64,000 bases of DNA. Origin: Favolaschia claudopus. Taxonomy: Eukaryota > Basidiomycota > Agaricomycetes > Agaricales > Mycenaceae. The notes under the pieces were generated by a model. It did no database searches. It saw nothing but the letters and a program-made list of their open reading frames with translations, and was not told the DNA's origin. Position numbers and translations under genes: made by a program. Location: assembly GCA_037176885.1 (NCBI GenBank), contig JAWWNJ010000281.1, forward strand, positions 1 through 64,000. The letters run 5' to 3'. Shown here piece after piece: positions 1 through 11,008 of this stretch (positions within the stretch are counted from its first letter, which is position 1; the number at the start of each line of letters is the position of its first letter).

Positions 1-954
1 CGGACTCCATCGTTTTGTGGCTCGATGCCGGTATGGGATTTGCGAACACTCTATATGGCTCGCGTGGACCCATACCTTACGGCTGGGTGCGAATGTCTGT
101 CTAGATATTGAGGCTAAAAGTCTGCAGCTTCTTGAGAAGGTCCAACTCAAATTTTTTGCGGCCGAATGCTCGGCATTGGCTCGCGCTCAATGAAGGCTGT
201 CCTATTTTCCGAAACGGGGATTTGGCCGATTCGTTACCGCCGCATCTATCTTGCCCTCAAAAATCTGTGCTACTGGGTTCAACTGGATGAAGATCGGCCG
301 GCATGGAACGCGCTGCAAGAATCTATCAATCTCGCTCGTCAGCGGAATATTCTTGGATAAATGACTTGCGCATAGTCCTTTCAAACTGTACATCCCCGTG
401 ACACTGGATATCTCTAGTCCTTTGGAGGTTTCCACAGTGAAAGAAGCCATGAATAAGGTCAAGCTCTCGATGGAGGCATGGATTGACCATGAAATTACGA
501 ATTCTTCACGAACGAAAGACATCTTGGCTGGCAGGCTCGAAATGGATAAGGATACGGGAAAGCTGATTAACAAGTCCTTGGATTTCGGCACTACTTGCGT
601 GTCAAAACACCTAGCCATCGACTGGCCCTCACGCGCATTGTGCTATCCAGCCACAGTCTCGCCGTGGAACGCCGCAGGTGGAAGGAACGAGGGAAGGACA
701 TTGTCCCAAGGGAATGGCGCAAATGTCGATTTTGCCTCGAGGCCGTGGAGGACGAAGCTCACGCCATGTTCATTTGTCCTCATCCGGACCTCATGCAAGT
801 TCGCGAGGAATTTCTCACCGGATTGTACGCGACCGTACCGGATTTTCAAAACGCTTTTACCGATATAATGAATCTTCTACCGCGCCGTGCTCGCGAAAAG
901 GGAAGTCACACCGATTCTGGCGAAATTGGCCTTCAAAACCCTTCAAATTTATGA
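1..954 (+). pseudogene. LINE (Tad-like) reverse transcriptase, C-terminal remnant
   Basis: Three reading frames together read as the C-terminal end of a non-LTR retrotransposon ORF2. The segment around 120-360 gives a thumb/connection-like stretch, 398-600 gives a helical segment, and 595-954 ends in a zinc-knuckle of the form C-x2-C-x8-H-x4-C (CRFCLEAVEDEAHAMFIC), the pattern of the zf-RVT domain that closes many fungal LINE ORF2 proteins. The frame changes near 355 and again near 595, so the copy is dead. Endonuclease and catalytic RT domains are not in the window and would lie to the left. No poly-A tail or target duplication is visible downstream. Family assignment rests on the zinc-knuckle and overall layout; subclass (Tad-like) is inferred. 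Confidence 0.75.
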
Positions 955-1346
955 CGCAGTGCCTATGTTACTGGTTTAATCCGCCACCGTCGACTGCGTA
1001 GGGTCGCAACTTACCACCCTAAAGTCCTTGGGCTCGCTTTGGCGAGTGGTGTGCATGCGTCGGCAAAGGGAAAGACGTTCAATTGGGTCAGGTTACTGGT
1101 GGATGCTGGGGATTTATACCTGGTGGGGAGAGAACTCCCCCTGGGTCCTACGGGTTTTAACCAGAGGTCCTGCCATACAAGCGGCCGGCCAGTTCCCTGA
1201 TTGCGTTGCGCGATTGACCCCCTGGAAAGACGTTGTGCTCGGTTGACATCTTGTAGAATTCTGTGAGGATAACCACCCGTACAGTACTACATGTATGTCT
1301 TCCGTAAACTCGCAGTTCAGACTGTGGACCGCGCGAGTATAATACA

Positions 1347-1347
<1 letters not shown>

Positions 1348-1384
<37 letters not shown>
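1348..1384. repeat. 37-base poly-C homopolymer
   Basis: Thirty-seven consecutive C residues, flanked by ordinary sequence. The apparent poly-Pro and poly-Gly proteins across it are artefacts of the homopolymer. Such a run is rare in fungal DNA and is also a place where length is hard to sequence. Confidence 0.97.
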
Positions 1385-1599
1385 ATGATTTATCCGAATT
1401 GTGGGGCAGGGTTGGCGTCGTCGATGGTCGATTTCTTATCCGAATCCGGGCAGGGTGCGCGCAATTTTTGGGCATGTTTTATCCGAATCGAAAATTTCGC
1501 GGGCAGGCATCATAGGTGGTTGTCGGGGGTCCTGTGCAAGCTCCCCCACTTGTAGGCCGGGAATCCGGCATACAAAATCTACGTTCCATCTTGATGGAT

Positions 1600-1800
1600 G
1601 CGTAATCTGGCTTCCTGCCAGCCAACGCCGGCATAGTGCTGCCGGGAGCTGGAGTTAGCTCCGAGCTGAGTTCAGCTCCAACTAGTGCTGCCGGGAGCTG
1701 AGTTGGAGCTGAGCTCGAGGTGATTGCCCATCAGCTCGCTCGAGCTTGGAGTTGGGCCGAGGCAGCTCGGAGCTGACATCCATAAATGGAAGTTTCCGTC
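1600..1800. repeat. Terminal/subterminal repeats of the hAT element
   Basis: The motif TAGTGCTGCCGGGAGCTG occurs twice, 49 bp apart (about 1635 and 1684), surrounded by many short GAGCTGAGTT, GAGCTC and CAGCTC words. The block lies just beyond the 3' end of the minus-strand hAT transposase, the position where a hAT terminus with subterminal transposase-binding repeats is expected. Two stacked ends could mean one hAT inserted beside another. The matching opposite end was not found. Confidence 0.5.
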
Positions 1801-1989
1801 CCACGGTTCCCCGTCTCCTCGTTTTGAGCTGCATTGCACTGTTTTGACCTCGTATGCACCCTCTAAAATGTGCTACAATTCTCCAATAAGTACAATAAAC
1901 ATATGCACAATAAAAGACTATACAGTTTATGAGTAAATTATGGAACAATACAAAGCACAATGATTATATAAGTGAATACAACGCAAAAA

Positions 1990-4560
1990 TCAAACGGGCG
2001 AAGCCCAGGAAGATTCTATAAGATCCTCAAGCTCTTGAGTACGCCCTGACGCAATCAACCTTTCTGCTACACCAGGGTCAATATCAACAACAGACAGATC
2101 TTCCTCAGTTACGACGAAGTCCTCGCAAAATTTGATGTGATCCCTGTCGATAAATAAATTGAGAATCTGGAGCATTTCCATCATCTCGGGGAGAGACTGT
2201 TGCGTAGGGAGGCATCTGTGTCCTTGCTGGAAGAGAAAACACGCTCGCATGGTACCGGCAGAAGCCTGAACAGGCAATACATCAAGCGCCACGCGAAATA
2301 GGTAACGGAACCGATATTGACGAGCCTGCAACATTTTTCAGACCAACATTGTATAAGAACATACTTAAACTCACCTCCCAGTAGCGGAGCAAGTCAAGGT
2401 CCTCATACTCTGGGTCCGAGCCTCCCAGCAAACCCTCCTTCTCATAGGCGCTCTGCCTCTACTTGCTCTTCCTCCGAAAGCGGCTGCGGACTTTGAGTAC
2501 TCGGTGGGGATTCGATGTCGGAAGCAGACAGCTCTTTTACAAGAGCACCAAGCTTCGCAAACCCAGATTTCTGGGCACGAGCGGCATGGGATGCAGACGG
2601 CGTGTGAACAGCGCGGCGGCTGGCGGTCGAAGCTATGTGCACAGTGCTCGGAGAGTTGTGGTGAGCGCGGAACTCCCGGCGGTACTCCAGCATCTTGGGA
2701 GTTTGTCAGTAGCGCAGTATAATGTGAAAGTTGGGACGCACCGCTGCACGAATCCAGGTTCTGGCTTCTTCAGCATCTGATGAAGACCAGTTGTCCCTTA
2801 GCCACTGGAGTTTTGTCGTCGGATTTAGAACTGAAAGTTAAATATGAGTGATTGAAGCGAATTAAGAGACAAACAAGGAAGTAATTACCCATCGCTAGCG
2901 CATACATTCGAGTGCGCCGAGACATCCCAAGATATTCTGTGAATTTGTCGACAGCGGCGTTGATACCGAGACTGATTTTCGGGAGCTCTCGTGCAAGAAG
3001 CTTGAGGGCGGCAATGAGCTGCTCGTAGAGTGGAAGCACATAGGACAGGGTAGGTGCTTTCTCCGCAGAGACTATCTCCTGGACAAGATGCGGAACCTGT
3101 AAAAACCGCCGAATGTCGATGAGAACAGTCTTGGTGACTGGATCGAGCCGATCATCCGAAATTTTGACTTGCATTGGGTCATCGAGAAATGCCTCAACAG
3201 CCTAAACGAAATTCCAAGTCAAATTCAAGGCACGATGTAACGAGTGTACGAGTTTGTTTGACTGGATTTTTTCTTAGCGCCTCCCAATACCCGACATCCT
3301 GCTTCAGTGCCTCGGGAATCGGCGTGCCGTAGTTGTCCGAATCGACACCATCTTGAGGAGCAGGTAATTCGGGAAGTGTTGCGAGAGCGGCTTTGACAGC
3401 AATATTGACGACATGCGGAAAACAGCTGAACACGGTTAGCCCTCAGACTCGGGAATAAATCATTAAAACTCACCGAATTCTGTTCCCTTCCGCATCGAAA
3501 GGAATTCCGAGCACGGCGAGCTCTTGCGCAATATACACCATGCATGTGTTATTGTTGCTAGCATTGTCGCATGTAATCATTCCGAGCTGAGTTATCATCA
3601 GCAAGCCGTTCAATTCACAACTCTATGTGACTTACTTTGTGCAAACAACCAATCTCCTTCAAAACTTGTACAAAGATTTTGGCGATATTTTGACCGGTGT
3701 GTCTCCCGTCCAATCGACGAAAAGCAACGAGCCGAGTTTTAAGTACAAGGTGCCCATTGAGCTCGGGACAGTCCACCACGTCCAGAGACTAAACAAATAT
3801 ATTAGAATCGCAAGAAACAATGATGAGATAGCACCAACCTGATCATCAACAGCGATCCACTTAACCAATCGTTCGTAGAATCCGGGAATAGAAAATTCCT
3901 CTCGCTCTCCCGATCTTTAAGAAAAATCGGTCATTTCGACAGTCTCCTACCCAGCCTCACTTCCGAGTGTTGGGGAGTCACTGAGGGCGTAGATTCACTG
4001 TGAATTCACTATGTGTAATATCAATTGACAAATTTGATCTTATTACTTACTCCACCCCCAATGTTGTTTACAGTTGTTTTATGCCAGCCTCCCTGGAGAG
4101 TGTTGGGGGTCTCCCGAACTTCAAACCCCCAATGTTGTTTACAGTTGTTTTATGCCAGCCTCCCTGGAGAGTGTTGGGGGTTTGAAGTTCGGGAGTAATA
4201 AGATCAAATTTGTCAGTTGATATTACACATAGTGAACTCACAGTGAATCTACGCCCTCAGTGACTCCCCAACACTCGGAAGTGAGGCTGGGTAGGAGACT
4301 GTCATTTCGAGGGCTTTCCAAATGCCGAAAAACGCGTTTTCCCGGCCGAGGGATTTCCCCTCGGAGATCGATAAAGAGCGTGGGAATTCTGATCGATTTG
4401 CCATCACCCTTGGATGTTGATGATGATGAAATCCATTAACGTGCTCGAGCCGCTGTAAGCGGCTATGGTACACGATACTTTGCTACTTTACTACTTTCCA
4501 ACTATTTCTGAACGTATGTCCATTGTAGACCGTAATACATGCAGAGCAGGTGAAGCGGGC
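1990..4560 (-). pseudogene. hAT-family transposase, multi-exon and broken (copy 1)
   Basis: Read right to left, exons give a zinc-finger-like start near 4560-4500 (FTCSACITVYNGHTF), a segment around 4250-4450, the catalytic core start (near 3850-3600, with CDNASNNNTCM across a splice), the stretch FPHVVNIAVKAAL (about 3400), a helical insertion region (3170-2770), a variable linker (2690-2440) and the C-terminal dimerisation domain (2334-1990) whose DVLPVQAS and LPEMMEMLQIL match the hAT C-terminal pattern. This is the complete domain order of a hAT transposase. It is disrupted by a 362-bp foldback insertion at 3940-4301. Several frame changes and stops lie between exons, so it is probably inactive. 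Only this copy keeps the C-terminus, because the duplicated unit starts at 2438 inside the gene. Confidence 0.75.
3940..4301. mobile_element. Foldback MITE with 9-bp TSD (MULE-type), copy 1
   Basis: A 362-bp element bounded by CAGTCTCCTACCCAGCC and its inverse, with nearly perfect inverted arms of about 110 bp. The 9-bp direct repeat TCATTTCGA flanks it (3931-3939 and 4302-4310). Nine-base target duplications with long terminal inverted repeats are typical of Mutator-like elements. The centre holds two direct copies of a roughly 55-bp module starting CCCCCAATGTTGTTTACAG. It sits inside the hAT transposase gene and codes for nothing. Confidence 0.9.
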
Positions 4561-4693
4561 GACAAACTCCGGGAAATTACCCATTGAATAGGGCACAGTG
4601 GATGAAGTAGACGGTAGATATTGAGATGAATCTGTTGATGGGTTCAGAGCGGGGTTTCGGTTTCGTATGGCGAGAAATAAGGGGAATGAATTT

Positions 4694-5743
4694 TCAAAGA
4701 TCCGGGGGGACCTTGAAGAGAGGACCAGCGGCTGCATGTTCTGCAGCAATACGGAGCAGAATGACTTGGCGGATAGGGCATGACAAGTCAGTCGCCCGGT
4801 GAGGGCCGCCGCAGCCGCGCAGACCACATTTGACTGGTAGAAGAGTACATTTGGCGCGGGGTTGGCATGGAGTAGAGTGTGGGCATTGGCAGTTGGAAGT
4901 TGGATGATCGGAAGCGCAGATGCCGCAGATAGCGGGACGCTTGCATTGAGACGCAATATGGCCAAACGAGTAACAGTTGAAGCACTGTAAGGGTTGTGGT
5001 GAGTACCTTTCAGTACGATGGAGGTGTCCGTGAAGCGCCAGGCGCTGAGAAATAGCGAGGTTGGCAGCAGCTGGATTCCCAAAGTGTAGGACAAGCGAAG
5101 AGTGTTGTTTCGCTTTTCGCACCTCGTCGTCAGAACGGCGACCAATCCAGTGTACCCTGACAAGAGACCTGGGCATCCAGTTGCCCTCATTAGCCTCGAT
5201 CAAGTCCGAGATATCATCGTTCCAATCCCCGTTGTTATCACAATGACCGGACGCAACATTGAAGCTGGTCGGAACCCGGTGCATGACAACAGCAAACGTC
5301 GGGGAGCGAATTCGAAGGAGGGTGGAGAAGGTGGACAACCAGGTGCTGTCCTCCGTAAGGAGGTGAGCAGCCCAGGTAGACTGGAAGGAGATGCGAATGT
5401 CACCATTTCGATATTTGGCAACTGCACGGACAAATGGTGTCTCGTCATACTCGCAGTAGCGAGGGTATTCATTGATTATTGCGTTAAGCTGCTGCTGAAT
5501 AGCTTGGTGTGTCTCGTTAACGAAGGCCTTGTACCGGCGGTCTTTCGGGGTGAGCGTGATGTCACGAGGGGTGTCACGCGGAACACGGGATGGGGCCAGT
5601 GACGTGGCAGTGGGAGAAGCAGCGACAGATGCGTAGGATTTCTGTGAGGGTACTTTTACGCCAGATGAAGGGGTAGGATTTATGGGAGCTGGTGAAATAG
5701 AGTCTATCTTGGATGACACCCTTGGAATGGCGGGGTTCCCCAC
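4694..5743 (-). CDS. LINE ORF1 (gag-like, CCHC zinc knuckles), copy 1
   Basis: A 349-residue open frame. Residues 1-75 are Ser/Pro/Thr-rich and basic. The middle third is a globular region that should correspond to the RNA-binding part of Tad-like ORF1 proteins. The C-terminal part carries a canonical knuckle CFNCYSFGHIASQC, then CGICASDHPTSNC, and a third Cys/His cluster ending GCGGPHRATDLSCP. This order is characteristic of gag-like ORF1 of fungal non-LTR retrotransposons, which binds element RNA. ORF2 (endonuclease/RT) is not found downstream; the sequence instead changes into the hAT gene near 4680, so the LINE is truncated. The start at MGNPAIP is the first Met of the frame; upstream sequence is low-information. 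Confidence 0.8.
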   Translation of the reverse strand: MGNPAIPRVSSKIDSISPAPINPTPSSGVKVPSQKSYASVAASPTATSLAPSRVPRDTPRDITLTPKDRRYKAFVNETHQAIQQQLNAIINEYPRYCEYDETPFVRAVAKYRNGDIRISFQSTWAAHLLTEDSTWLSTFSTLLRIRSPTFAVVMHRVPTSFNVASGHCDNNGDWNDDISDLIEANEGNWMPRSLVRVHWIGRRSDDEVRKAKQHSSLVLHFGNPAAANLAISQRLALHGHLHRTERYSPQPLQCFNCYSFGHIASQCKRPAICGICASDHPTSNCQCPHSTPCQPRAKCTLLPVKCGLRGCGGPHRATDLSCPIRQVILLRIAAEHAAAGPLFKVPPDL

Positions 5744-5744
5744 A

Positions 5745-6185
5745 ACTTCATGTCCCAGGTCACAGGCGGACCTGAATTGAAGTTACAAGCTTTAGCTCCC
5801 TGCCTCCGGCACGGCCGACTCGCTGCGCTCGCCGGCCTTCCTCCGTTCGGTCACACAGCTTGTTGGGGCTGGCCGCCCCAAAGCCCGCTGCGCTCGCTCC
5901 GCTCGCGACGTCTAGTACGATCTCAACATCTCGACATTGACCTCGTGATTTTCTGTCAAAAGTCACGCGACTGATGGCCTGGCCCTCTTTTCAAGTATAG
6001 GATATTAGTCTTAGTATAGGATTTGAAAGTGGTCACAGGTCACAGGGCAGTTTTGGCCCGTTTTCCCATCAAAAACAGCCCGGAAAACGCCGAAAATTTC
6101 CTAAAAAGGCACTTTGAATTAGTGAAAAAGTGAAGTTAAGTGGTCACAGGTCACAGCGGCTGAAGTTATGGTCGAAATAGTACAG
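5745..6185. mobile_element. CTGTAC-type MITE remnant, interrupted (copy 1)
   Basis: The right end GGTCGAAATAGTACAG followed by TA (6186-6187) and the internal words GGCAGTTTTGGCCC and TTTTCCCATCAAAA match the complete MITEs at 28017 and 52344. A left internal piece with GACCTGAATTGAAG lies at about 5760-5780, but the outer left end is lost and about 240 bp of GC-rich sequence (5795-6030, rich in CGCTGCGCTCGC words) separates the halves. The family has TA target sites, as in Tc1/mariner elements. Confidence 0.6.
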
Positions 6186-6640
6186 TACAGATGATGCGAG
6201 CTAACTTACATAAACTCCAACAGTCCCACCTAGCGAGCAGCATCTGCACAAGAAGGAAAGGAAGTATACTGGGGCTCCCACCGAATCGAAGGGATCTGCA
6301 CGGGGGATAACCATGGAGAAAATCCAGGGATGCGAGGGAGAAAGACTCGAGGTCATCGAGCAGACCGAACTGTTGCTGAAATCATCCAGACCGCAAATTG
6401 CGGCACAAGGATCGAGGTTGAACGTTGCTGGAATGGCTACGCCCAATGGTCCACACACACTGGACCTGGAAATGTTCTTCAGAGGCATAGAAGCCTCGAG
6501 GGAGATGTCGACTCGAGCCATAGAGGCAGGGTAGGCTAGAAGGGCGGGATGTCACTGGAATGGCGGCACAATGGGCCTTCAGGCCTGAATGTTCAAGTGG
6601 CCTGTCTCCGAGGTCTTTTCCTGCACGGTCCACCGCCAGC

Positions 6641-6805
6641 AGGGCCAATGATAATCCCCATAAAGGCCTGTTTTTTTTGGGAGGCAAAAAGTCAGGAATT
6701 TTTTTGGCTCGAAAACTCAGGATTTACACAGGCCTGAACCCAAAATTTTGTCGGACCGGTCAGGATTTTCCGATCCAAATTCTGCCATTTCGGCGTCATT
6801 TTCCG
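6641..6805. mobile_element. Left half of an AGGGCCAATG MITE (truncated by the duplication)
   Basis: Same left end as the complete element at 11009-11332, cut at the duplication break point 6805. The flanking CCGCCAGC is present on the left (6633-6640) only. Confidence 0.8.
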
Positions 6806-8928
6806 CTTCTCATAGGCGCTCTGCCTCTACTTGCTCTTCCTCCGAAAGCGGCTGCGGACTTTGAGTACTCGGTGGGGATTCGATGTCGGAAGCAGACAGC
6901 TCTTTTACAAGAGCACCAAGCTTCGCAAACCCAGATTTCTGGGCACGAGCGGCATGGGATGCAGACGGCGTGTGAACAGCGCGGCGGCTGGCGGTCGAAG
7001 CTATGTGCACAGTGCTCGGAGAGTTGTGGTGAGCGCGGAACTCCCGGCGGTACTCCAGCATCTTGGGAGTTTGTCAGTAGCGCAGTATAATGTGAAAGTT
7101 GGGACGCACCGCTGCACGAATCCAGGTTCTGGCTTCTTCAGCATCTGATGAAGACCAGTTGTCCCTTAGCCACTGGAGTTTTGTCGTCGGATTTAGAACT
7201 GAAAGTTAAATATGAGTGATTGAAGCGAATTAAGAGACAAACAAGGAAGTAATTACCCATCGCTAGCGCATACATTCGAGTGCGCCGAGACATCCCAAGA
7301 TATTCTGTGAATTTGTCGACAGCGGCGTTGATACCGAGACTGATTTTCGGGAGCTCTCGTGCAAGAAGCTTGAGGGCGGCAATGAGCTGCTCGTAGAGTG
7401 GAAGCACATAGGACAGGGTAGGTGCTTTCTCCGCAGAGACTATCTCCTGGACAAGATGCGGAACCTGTAAAAACCGCCGAATGTCGATGAGAACAGTCTT
7501 GGTGACTGGATCGAGCCGATCATCCGAAATTTTGACTTGCATTGGGTCATCGAGAAATGCCTCAACAGCCTAAACGAAATTCCAAGTCAAATTCAAGGCA
7601 CGATGTAACGAGTGTACGAGTTTGTTTGACTGGATTTTTTCTTAGCGCCTCCCAATACCCGACATCCTGCTTCAGTGCCTCGGGAATCGGCGTGCCGTAG
7701 TTGTCCGAATCGACACCATCTTGAGGAGCAGGTAATTCGGGAAGTGTTGCGAGAGCGGCTTTGACAGCAATATTGACGACATGCGGAAAACAGCTGAACA
7801 CGGTTAGCCCTCAGACTCGGGAATAAATCATTAAAACTCACCGAATTCTGTTCCCTTCCGCATCGAAAGGAATTCCGAGCACGGCGAGCTCTTGCGCAAT
7901 ATACACCATGCATGTGTTATTGTTGCTAGCATTGTCGCATGTAATCATTCCGAGCTGAGTTATCATCAGCAAGCCGTTCAATTCACAACTCTATGTGACT
8001 TACTTTGTGCAAACAACCAATCTCCTTCAAAACTTGTACAAAGATTTTGGCGATATTTTGACCGGTGTGTCTCCCGTCCAATCGACGAAAAGCAACGAGC
8101 CGAGTTTTAAGTACAAGGTGCCCATTGAGCTCGGGACAGTCCACCACGTCCAGAGACTAAACAAATATATTAGAATCGCAAGAAACAATGATGAGATAGC
8201 ACCAACCTGATCATCAACAGCGATCCACTTAACCAATCGTTCGTAGAATCCGGGAATAGAAAATTCCTCTCGCTCTCCCGATCTTTAAGAAAAATCGGTC
8301 ATTTCGACAGTCTCCTACCCAGCCTCACTTCCGAGTGTTGGGGAGTCACTGAGGGCGTAGATTCACTGTGAATTCACTATGTGTAATATCAATTGACAAA
8401 TTTGATCTTATTACTTACTCCACCCCCAATGTTGTTTACAGTTGTTTTATGCCAGCCTCCCTGGAGAGTGTTGGGGGTCTCCCGAACTTCAAACCCCCAA
8501 TGTTGTTTACAGTTGTTTTATGCCAGCCTCCCTGGAGAGTGTTGGGGGTTTGAAGTTCGGGAGTAATAAGATCAAATTTGTCAGTTGATATTACACATAG
8601 TGAACTCACAGTGAATCTACGCCCTCAGTGACTCCCCAACACTCGGAAGTGAGGCTGGGTAGGAGACTGTCATTTCGAGGGCTTTCCAAATGCCGAAAAA
8701 CGCGTTTTCCCGGCCGAGGGATTTCCCCTCGGAGATCGATAAAGAGCGTGGGAATTCTGATCGATTTGCCATCACCCTTGGATGTTGATGATGATGAAAT
8801 CCATTAACGTGCTCGAGCCGCTGTAAGCGGCTATGGTACACGATACTTTGCTACTTTACTACTTTCCAACTATTTCTGAACGTATGTCCATTGTAGACCG
8901 TAATACATGCAGAGCAGGTGAAGCGGGC
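6806..8928 (-). pseudogene. hAT-family transposase lacking its C-terminus (copy 2)
   Basis: Copy of the hAT gene in the second duplication unit. It has the same exons as copy 1 from the zinc-finger-like start down to the linker, but the unit begins inside the gene, so the C-terminal dimerisation domain present at 1990-2334 is absent and the frame instead joins MITE sequence at 6805. It also carries the foldback insertion at 8308-8669. It cannot encode a complete transposase. Confidence 0.75.
8308..8669. mobile_element. Foldback MITE with 9-bp TSD (MULE-type), copy 2
   Basis: Same element as at 3940-4301 carried along by the tandem duplication, with the same TCATTTCGA flanks at 8299-8307 and 8670-8678. 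The insertion therefore predates the duplication. Confidence 0.9.
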
Positions 8929-9061
8929 GACAAACTCCGGGAAATTACCCATTGAATAGGGCACAGTGGATGAAGTAGACGGTAGATATTGAGATGAATC
9001 TGTTGATGGGTTCAGAGCGGGGTTTCGGTTTCGTATGGCGAGAAATAAGGGGAATGAATTT

Positions 9062-10111
9062 TCAAAGATCCGGGGGGACCTTGAAGAGAGGACCAGCGGC
9101 TGCATGTTCTGCAGCAATACGGAGCAGAATGACTTGGCGGATAGGGCATGACAAGTCAGTCGCCCGGTGAGGGCCGCCGCAGCCGCGCAGACCACATTTG
9201 ACTGGTAGAAGAGTACATTTGGCGCGGGGTTGGCATGGAGTAGAGTGTGGGCATTGGCAGTTGGAAGTTGGATGATCGGAAGCGCAGATGCCGCAGATAG
9301 CGGGACGCTTGCATTGAGACGCAATATGGCCAAACGAGTAACAGTTGAAGCACTGTAAGGGTTGTGGTGAGTACCTTTCAGTACGATGGAGGTGTCCGTG
9401 AAGCGCCAGGCGCTGAGAAATAGCGAGGTTGGCAGCAGCTGGATTCCCAAAGTGTAGGACAAGCGAAGAGTGTTGTTTCGCTTTTCGCACCTCGTCGTCA
9501 GAACGGCGACCAATCCAGTGTACCCTGACAAGAGACCTGGGCATCCAGTTGCCCTCATTAGCCTCGATCAAGTCCGAGATATCATCGTTCCAATCCCCGT
9601 TGTTATCACAATGACCGGACGCAACATTGAAGCTGGTCGGAACCCGGTGCATGACAACAGCAAACGTCGGGGAGCGAATTCGAAGGAGGGTGGAGAAGGT
9701 GGACAACCAGGTGCTGTCCTCCGTAAGGAGGTGAGCAGCCCAGGTAGACTGGAAGGAGATGCGAATGTCACCATTTCGATATTTGGCAACTGCACGGACA
9801 AATGGTGTCTCGTCATACTCGCAGTAGCGAGGGTATTCATTGATTATTGCGTTAAGCTGCTGCTGAATAGCTTGGTGTGTCTCGTTAACGAAGGCCTTGT
9901 ACCGGCGGTCTTTCGGGGTGAGCGTGATGTCACGAGGGGTGTCACGCGGAACACGGGATGGGGCCAGTGACGTGGCAGTGGGAGAAGCAGCGACAGATGC
10001 GTAGGATTTCTGTGAGGGTACTTTTACGCCAGATGAAGGGGTAGGATTTATGGGAGCTGGTGAAATAGAGTCTATCTTGGATGACACCCTTGGAATGGCG
10101 GGGTTCCCCAC
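9062..10111 (-). CDS. LINE ORF1 (gag-like, CCHC zinc knuckles), copy 2
   Basis: Identical 349-residue frame to 4694-5743, produced by the 4,368-bp tandem duplication. Same three Cys/His clusters and the same lack of an ORF2 partner. Because both copies stay open and identical, either the duplication is very recent or one copy is an assembly artefact. Confidence 0.8.
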   Translation of the reverse strand: MGNPAIPRVSSKIDSISPAPINPTPSSGVKVPSQKSYASVAASPTATSLAPSRVPRDTPRDITLTPKDRRYKAFVNETHQAIQQQLNAIINEYPRYCEYDETPFVRAVAKYRNGDIRISFQSTWAAHLLTEDSTWLSTFSTLLRIRSPTFAVVMHRVPTSFNVASGHCDNNGDWNDDISDLIEANEGNWMPRSLVRVHWIGRRSDDEVRKAKQHSSLVLHFGNPAAANLAISQRLALHGHLHRTERYSPQPLQCFNCYSFGHIASQCKRPAICGICASDHPTSNCQCPHSTPCQPRAKCTLLPVKCGLRGCGGPHRATDLSCPIRQVILLRIAAEHAAAGPLFKVPPDL

Positions 10112-10112
10112 A

Positions 10113-10553
10113 ACTTCATGTCCCAGGTCACAGGCGGACCTGAATTGAAGTTACAAGCTTTAGCTCCCTGCCTCCGGCACGGCCGACTCGCTGCGCTCGC
10201 CGGCCTTCCTCCGTTCGGTCACACAGCTTGTTGGGGCTGGCCGCCCCAAAGCCCGCTGCGCTCGCTCCGCTCGCGACGTCTAGTACGATCTCAACATCTC
10301 GACATTGACCTCGTGATTTTCTGTCAAAAGTCACGCGACTGATGGCCTGGCCCTCTTTTCAAGTATAGGATATTAGTCTTAGTATAGGATTTGAAAGTGG
10401 TCACAGGTCACAGGGCAGTTTTGGCCCGTTTTCCCATCAAAAACAGCCCGGAAAACGCCGAAAATTTCCTAAAAAGGCACTTTGAATTAGTGAAAAAGTG
10501 AAGTTAAGTGGTCACAGGTCACAGCGGCTGAAGTTATGGTCGAAATAGTACAG
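10113..10553. mobile_element. CTGTAC-type MITE remnant, interrupted (copy 2)
   Basis: The duplicate of 5745-6185, carried by the 4,368-bp tandem repeat, with the same right end and TA flank. Confidence 0.6.
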
Positions 10554-11008
10554 TACAGATGATGCGAGCTAACTTACATAAACTCCAACAGTCCCACCTA
10601 GCGAGCAGCATCTGCACAAGAAGGAAAGGAAGTATACTGGGGCTCCCACCGAATCGAAGGGATCTGCACGGGGGATAACCATGGAGAAAATCCAGGGATG
10701 CGAGGGAGAAAGACTCGAGGTCATCGAGCAGACCGAACTGTTGCTGAAATCATCCAGACCGCAAATTGCGGCACAAGGATCGAGGTTGAACGTTGCTGGA
10801 ATGGCTACGCCCAATGGTCCACACACACTGGACCTGGAAATGTTCTTCAGAGGCATAGAAGCCTCGAGGGAGATGTCGACTCGAGCCATAGAGGCAGGGT
10901 AGGCTAGAAGGGCGGGATGTCACTGGAATGGCGGCACAATGGGCCTTCAGGCCTGAATGTTCAAGTGGCCTGTCTCCGAGGTCTTTTCCTGCACGGTCCA
11001 CCGCCAGC

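Larger units (their letters stand above)
2438..6805. repeat. Tandem duplication unit, copy 1 (4,368 bp)
   Basis: Every open frame found from 2442 to 6737 reappears at +4368 with the same sequence. Copy 1 starts at CTTCTCATAGG (2438) and ends at ...TTTTCCG (6805), where copy 2 starts directly. The bases on either side of the break points share no microhomology. The unit holds the 5' two thirds of a hAT transposase, a LINE ORF1, a mariner-type MITE remnant and the left half of another MITE. Confidence 0.95.

Noticed and set aside
1114..1515. Poly-Gly and poly-Pro proteins across the C run
   Set aside because: They exist only because a homopolymer has no stop codon; flanking residues show no domain.
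4483..5190. 235-codon minus frame overlapping LINE ORF1
   Set aside because: Mostly out-of-frame reading of ORF1; only its last 40 residues (near 4483-4600) plausibly belong to the hAT start.
5102..5602. Plus-strand frame of 166 codons opposite the LINE ORF1 (also at 9470-9970)
   Set aside because: The minus strand carries the three Cys/His clusters of a gag protein; the plus frame has no domain.
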